Assembly (NCBI GenBank): GCA_017613055.1
Contig: JAGAES010000021.1
Span: forward strand, 1-7,499
DNA length: 7,499 nt
Origin: Lachnospiraceae bacterium
GTDB lineage: Bacteria > Bacillota_A > Clostridia > Lachnospirales > Lachnospiraceae
Direction of reading: 5' to 3'
Shown: piece by piece, positions 4,539-7,499 of the stretch
Layout of the letters: every line of letters begins with the position of its first letter
Numbering within the stretch: position 1 is the stretch's first letter
Program-made: the position numbers and the translations under genes
Notes under the pieces: model-generated
What the model was told of the DNA's origin: nothing
The model's input: the letters and a program-made list of their open reading frames with translations, nothing else
The model's database searches: none

Positions 4539-5456
4539 TTATTCCTGTTCCGCCAGGTATTGCTCAATCCGGTATACCGCATTGGCGCCGTCGGCTGCCG
4601 CCGTAATAATCTGGCGGAGGCTCTTTGTGCGGACGTCGCCGGCCGCGAAGATACCGGGCACCTGCGTCTCGCAGTTCTCGCCCGCGAGGAAATGTCCGCC
4701 CTCGTCGCACGGAATACGGTCCGCCCAGCCGAGGTTGTTCGGCTTCGTTCCGACGGCCACGAAAACGGCATTGGTCTTATGGTCGGTCAATTCTCCGGTC
4801 TTCACGTTCCTAAGAAGCACGGACTGTACCATGCCCTCGCCGTAGATCCGCTCTACAACGCTGTCCCAGACGATTTCGACGTTCGGAAGACTCTTCAGTT
4901 TGGTTACGAGATTCTTCGATGCGCGAAGCTCGTTCCGGCGGTGAACAAGCGTTACCTTCTTACAGATACGGGCAAGGAAGATTGCGTCCTCAACGGCCGT
5001 GTTGCCGCCGCCGACCACGAACACCTCGCGTCCCTTGAAGAACGCGCCGTCACAGGTCGCACAGTACGAAACGCCGGCGCCGATGAGTTCGTCCTCTCCT
5101 GCACAGCCGAGTTTCCGGGGCGCCGCTCCGGTTGCAATCAGAACCGTCTTCGTTTCAATCGTCTTGTCGCCGTCGAAAATCAGTTCAAAGCCGCCGTCAA
5201 TCTTTTTGAAGTCTTCAATCTCCATGCTCTCGACAATCTCGGTGCCGCATGCTTCCGCGTGCTCGCGGAATTTCTGCGCAAGCTCGAAGCCGCTGATCGA
5301 AGGAATTCCCGGATAATTGTCAATGTCGGAGGTCTCAAGAATCTGTCCTCCGGATATTCCTTTCTCAAGAACAAGGAACGAAAGCTCGGCGCGTGCGGCA
5401 TAGACCGCAGCGGCCATTCCGGCCGGACCCGAACCGATAATTACCAAATCATACAT
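4539..5456 (-). CDS. trxB: Thioredoxin reductase (NADPH)
   Basis: The enzyme transfers electrons from NADPH through FAD and a redox-active cysteine pair to thioredoxin in the cytoplasm. The protein is 305 residues, normal for the low-molecular-weight family. Motifs in order are FAD-binding GSGPAG (8-13), SGGQ (35-38), the redox centre CATC followed by D (132-136), the NADPH-binding GGGNTAVED (149-157), VHRR with R178 for the 2'-phosphate (171-178), and the C-terminal FAD motif GIFAAGD (268-274). The ATG at 5456-5454 is preceded by GGGAGAG with a seven-base spacer. It is co-directional with the CPBP gene 25 bases upstream and shares its promoter. A strong terminator follows. No thioredoxin gene is next to it in the window. 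Family assignment is secure; NADPH rather than ferredoxin or NADH as donor is inferred from the HRR motif. Confidence 0.95.
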   Translation of the reverse strand: MYDLVIIGSGPAGMAAAVYAARAELSFLVLEKGISGGQILETSDIDNYPGIPSISGFELAQKFREHAEACGTEIVESMEIEDFKKIDGGFELIFDGDKTIETKTVLIATGAAPRKLGCAGEDELIGAGVSYCATCDGAFFKGREVFVVGGGNTAVEDAIFLARICKKVTLVHRRNELRASKNLVTKLKSLPNVEIVWDSVVERIYGEGMVQSVLLRNVKTGELTDHKTNAVFVAVGTKPNNLGWADRIPCDEGGHFLAGENCETQVPGIFAAGDVRTKSLRQIITAAADGANAVYRIEQYLAEQE

Positions 5457-5481
5457 ACAAAATCTCTCCCGAATATAATCA

Positions 5482-6405
5482 TTAACCCTCTGCAGGAAGC
5501 ATCCCCGTAAGTACTTCCGAGAGAATCATAATCCCAAACATTAACAGTACGGCAATCAGAAGCGGTGCCGTGAACAGACCGCAGAACGCGCGTACCTTCC
5601 CTTTCCGTTTCAACTCCGCTTTGAGTTTCGCTTTGGTTCCGCACCGCTCCGAAATTGCGCGGAGCAGAAGAAGCGCAAGCCCGACACCGACGCACGCAGG
5701 CACGGAATAGGACTTAAGCACATAGGAAACCGTCAGTGTCGTTTCGGCAGTCTCCCCCGCTTCCGAAACGAGCTTCGGAAACGCGTACAGAAGAACAATC
5801 GAAACCCCGTTCACAAAGAGATGCATAATCATGGAAGCGAACAGCGAGCCGGTTGCGTACACGGCAAGCGAAAAGAAAAATCCCATGAAAAACGCATAGG
5901 TGAACTGGTTCAGATTCCCGTGCATCACGCCGAACAGAAGGCCTGAAAGAACTGCTCCCGGGAATACCGCAACCTTTCCGTAGGCATGAAAGAATACTCC
6001 CCGGTACACAAACTCCTCCAACACCGCAGGCAGCAGCGCAACCACCAGGAACATCGTCACGAAATCGAGCTTGTCAACCTGTTCGGTAATCAGCGACGTG
6101 GTCGGCGTATCCACGAAGCACTGCGAAAGCGCGTTCAGAAACGTAAGGAACGGCTCTAAGCAGAGAATAAACGCGAGGACGAGAAGCACGGTTCCGAAGT
6201 CAAGCTTCTTAAACCCGATGCGTTCCCTTACTTGCCCGCGCTTTAAGGCATATGCAACCGGAACGAACGCAAGTCCCGCCTGACTCAGAAGAATCAGCTG
6301 GACGAACGAAATCTTATCCTGAAATAAACCGACAACGAGCGACACGCCGAGATACACGGCTACCGTCAGGATAAAAACCAGATTAATCTGCTTTACTTCC
6401 CTCAT
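5482..6405 (-). CDS. CPBP-family intramembrane metalloprotease
   Basis: This is a polytopic membrane protein of about 307 residues with a CPBP (CAAX protease/bacteriocin-processing, Abi) domain. The three conserved motifs are intact, counting from the chosen start: EEFVYR (130-135), FGVMH (158-162) and HLFVN (195-199), which together form the predicted glutamate-histidine active site in the membrane. Around seven to eight hydrophobic segments are visible, beginning at about residues 7-27, and a basic loop (KAKLKAELKRKGK) precedes the last one near the C-terminus. I prefer the ATG at 6405, preceded by a G-rich GTGGGGCGG. An upstream in-frame ATG at 6426 adds seven residues, but would have only a 13-base leader without a Shine-Dalgarno given the promoter at 6446-6474. 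It is followed after 25 bases by trxB. Family members process prenylated proteins or peptides, confer bacteriocin immunity, or act in signalling; the substrate here is unknown. Confidence 0.88.
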   Translation of the reverse strand: MREVKQINLVFILTVAVYLGVSLVVGLFQDKISFVQLILLSQAGLAFVPVAYALKRGQVRERIGFKKLDFGTVLLVLAFILCLEPFLTFLNALSQCFVDTPTTSLITEQVDKLDFVTMFLVVALLPAVLEEFVYRGVFFHAYGKVAVFPGAVLSGLLFGVMHGNLNQFTYAFFMGFFFSLAVYATGSLFASMIMHLFVNGVSIVLLYAFPKLVSEAGETAETTLTVSYVLKSYSVPACVGVGLALLLLRAISERCGTKAKLKAELKRKGKVRAFCGLFTAPLLIAVLLMFGIMILSEVLTGMLPAEG

Positions 6406-6445
6406 TTCCGCCCCACTTTCCGCCATTCAGCGCATACGTAGATGT

Positions 6446-6474
6446 ATTATAGCATTTTCCTCCGCTGAATTCAA
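6446..6474 (-). promoter_or_regulatory. Strong sigma-A promoter of the CPBP-trxB operon
   Basis: On the minus strand, TTGAAT (6474-6469) and the consensus TATAAT (6451-6446) are separated by 17 bases. The predicted start near 6439 gives a short leader, about 34 bases to the preferred ATG. It stands back-to-back with the cvfB promoter, only about 9 bases from the end of that promoter's -35. Confidence 0.75.
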
Positions 6475-6482
6475 GAAAGCAC

Positions 6483-6511
6483 TTCATTTCTTTCCGGGAT
6501 TATGATATACT
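6483..6511 (+). promoter_or_regulatory. Putative extended -10 promoter of cvfB
   Basis: TATACT (6506-6511) carries an upstream TGA, giving the extended -10 form TGnTATACT. A weak -35 TTCATT (6483-6488) is 17 bases away. The expected start near 6518 leaves a 25-base leader containing the Shine-Dalgarno GGAGG at 6530-6534. It is divergent from the CPBP-trxB promoter. Confidence 0.6.
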
Positions 6512-6542
6512 CGCTGTGCAGACTGTCAGGGAGGAACCGGAT

Positions 6543-7382
6543 ATGATTGAACTCGGAAAGAAACAGACATTGATTGTGGAGCGCACCACGGAGCACGGCG
6601 CCTATCTGAAGGCGGACCTCTCCGAAACGGAGCATGTCCTCCTTCCGAAGAACCAGCTCGAAGGCGAAGCTGACGGCGACCGCGTCGAAGTGTTCGTTTA
6701 CAAAGACTCCGAGGACCGTCCGGTTGCGACCAAACAGATTCCCGCGATTGAACTCGGCGGATTCGCGACGCTTCCGGTCGTGCAGGTCAACAAGGTCGGC
6801 GCGTTCCTTGACTGGGGGCTTCCGAAGAACCTGTTCCTTCCGTTCCGCGAGCAGACGCGTCCTGTTTCGGAAGGCGACGACGTGCTCGTCGGACTTTATG
6901 TCGATAAGAGCAGCCGCCTTTCTGCGACAATGCGCGTCTATGATTACCTGGATAAGAACTCCCCCTACAAAGCGGACGACCGCGTGAACGGCGTTGTGTA
7001 TGAGGTGAGCGGGAATTTCGGGGCATTTGTCGCTGTCGACAACCGTTACTCCGCGCTGATTCCGAAGGCCGACCTGCCGTATCCGATGCGTGTCGGACAG
7101 CTCGTCGAAGCCCGCGTCGCGAGAGTGCTTCCGGACGGCAAGCTGACCCTGTCCGTCCGCGAGAAAGCCCACGTCCAGATGGACGCCGACGCCCGCCTCA
7201 TTCTTTCGTCCCTGAAGGGCGCAGGCGGGTTCCTGCCGTACAACGATAAGAGCGACGCAGACGCCATCCGCGCACGCTTCTGCCTGAGTAAAGCCGCATT
7301 CAAGCGCGCCGTCGGCCACCTGTACCGTGAGCGCCTGATTACAATCGGCGAGGACGGCATCCGCCTTACGGACGAGGCCTGA
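6543..7382 (+). CDS. cvfB: CvfB/YitL-family S1 RNA-binding protein
   Basis: The product is 279 residues, close to the usual 280-300 of the CvfB/YitL family, whose Staphylococcus aureus member binds RNA and affects virulence gene expression. Three S1-like OB-fold domains can be placed at about 5-64, 68-132 and 148-205, followed by a winged-helix domain at about 215-279 (FLPYNDKSDADAIRARF, then SKAAFKRAVGHLYRE). The segment GAFLDWGLPKNLFLP (86-100) in the second domain is characteristic of the family, and VSGNFGAFVAVDNRYSALIP marks the third. The ATG has GGAGG eight bases upstream; an in-frame GTG at 6516 would bury that site and fall at the predicted transcription start, so it is rejected. It is the only complete plus-strand gene and abuts comF at its 3' end. 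RNA target and physiological role here are unknown. Confidence 0.9.
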   Translation: MIELGKKQTLIVERTTEHGAYLKADLSETEHVLLPKNQLEGEADGDRVEVFVYKDSEDRPVATKQIPAIELGGFATLPVVQVNKVGAFLDWGLPKNLFLPFREQTRPVSEGDDVLVGLYVDKSSRLSATMRVYDYLDKNSPYKADDRVNGVVYEVSGNFGAFVAVDNRYSALIPKADLPYPMRVGQLVEARVARVLPDGKLTLSVREKAHVQMDADARLILSSLKGAGGFLPYNDKSDADAIRARFCLSKAAFKRAVGHLYRERLITIGEDGIRLTDEA

Positions 7383-7393
7383 TCACGCCTCGT
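7372..7393. repeat. Inverted repeat spanning both convergent stop codons
   Basis: ACGAGGC (7372-7378) and GCCTCGT (7387-7393) are perfect seven-base arms around an eight-base loop. The loop contains most of the TGA of cvfB and most of the TGA of comF. No T-tract follows in either direction, so a classic intrinsic terminator is not supported, but a hairpin could form in either transcript. Confidence 0.5.
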
Positions 7394-7499
7394 ATCCGCC
7401 CGCGACCGCAACCGTCACCGGCGTCACACAGGCCGCTCCGGCCTTTCGTAAAAGCCGCGCGCACGCTTCCATCGTGCTGCCGGTCGTATAGATGTCATC
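7383..7499 (-). CDS. comF: ComF-family phosphoribosyltransferase-like protein, C-terminal 38 residues (cut by window edge)
   Basis: The visible end begins DDIYTTGSTMEACARLL and continues KAGAACVTPVTVA to a final YEA before the TGA at 7385-7383. The DD-x-x-TTG-S/A-T signature is the PRPP-binding loop of type I phosphoribosyltransferases. Its position about 40 residues from the C-terminus, followed by an AGA-x-x-V strand, is characteristic of ComF/GntX proteins. ComF is linked to DNA uptake in competent bacteria, but homologues are widespread in non-competent species and their reaction is not settled. The N-terminal zinc-ribbon cysteines would lie outside the window. The gene converges on cvfB with no intervening base. 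Confidence 0.85.
   Translation of the reverse strand, partial: DDIYTTGSTMEACARLLRKAGAACVTPVTVAVAGGYEA

Noticed and set aside
4530..5510. A 326-codon plus-strand open frame opposite trxB
   Set aside because: It is a shadow of trxB, whose motifs are all intact on the minus strand.
6516..6542. GTG start nine codons upstream of cvfB
   Set aside because: It would place the obvious GGAGG inside the coding region and lies at the predicted transcription start.
6471..7319. A 282-codon minus-strand open frame opposite cvfB
   Set aside because: It is antisense to cvfB, which has a good ribosome binding site and family motifs; the antisense product has no recognisable features.
1..7499. CRISPR arrays, insertion sequences, tRNA or rRNA genes
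   Set aside because: I saw no regularly spaced repeats, transposase motifs or terminal inverted repeats, and no tRNA- or rRNA-like sequence.

Overview
The window looks like chromosomal DNA of a low-to-moderate GC Bacillota (Clostridia), plausibly a Lachnospiraceae-type gut anaerobe. This rests on strong GGAGG-type ribosome binding sites, sigma-A-like promoters with 17-base spacers, and gene families typical of the group: pyruvate phosphate dikinase, a CvfB/YitL-type S1 protein, a CPBP-family membrane protease and ComF. The assignment is inference from gene content, because no marker gene is complete enough to name a genus.

Layout from left to right. (1) The first 81 codons of ppdK (minus strand) with its own promoter. 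(2) A four-gene, tightly spaced minus-strand operon at about 4075 down to 380. In transcription order it encodes a 90-residue helical protein of unknown function, a 327-residue leucine-rich-repeat (BspA/LRR_5-like) protein, a 408-residue protein joining an HExxH metallopeptidase-like domain to a VWA domain with an intact MIDAS, and a MoxR-type AAA+ ATPase. MoxR plus VWA is a known chaperone-like pairing; the LRR and small partners are the less familiar part. (3) A roughly 480-base non-coding stretch (about 33% GC over 4101-4485, between GC-richer genes). It holds two exact and two one-off DnaA boxes, an inverted DnaA-box pair, several perfect palindromes, and a 13-base palindromic element present at both ends, one copy being a CodY-box-like 15-mer. 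This is the most unusual part of the window. (4) A CPBP protease-trxB minus-strand operon with its own promoter and an intrinsic terminator. (5) A divergent promoter region, then cvfB on the plus strand. (6) The 3' end of comF on the minus strand, converging on cvfB with no base between the two stop codons.

How the genes may work together: the MoxR ATPase, VWA/metallopeptidase, LRR and small proteins are probably one functional unit, with the ATPase remodelling a target through the VWA partner and the LRR protein possibly supplying target recognition. trxB provides NADPH-dependent disulfide reduction and is co-transcribed with the CPBP protein. The DnaA-box cluster could be an origin, a DnaA-titrating or DnaA-reactivating locus, or a DnaA-responsive regulatory region. 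Neither gene orientation nor the sampled strand composition flips at it, so the origin reading is not favoured by the sequence alone.
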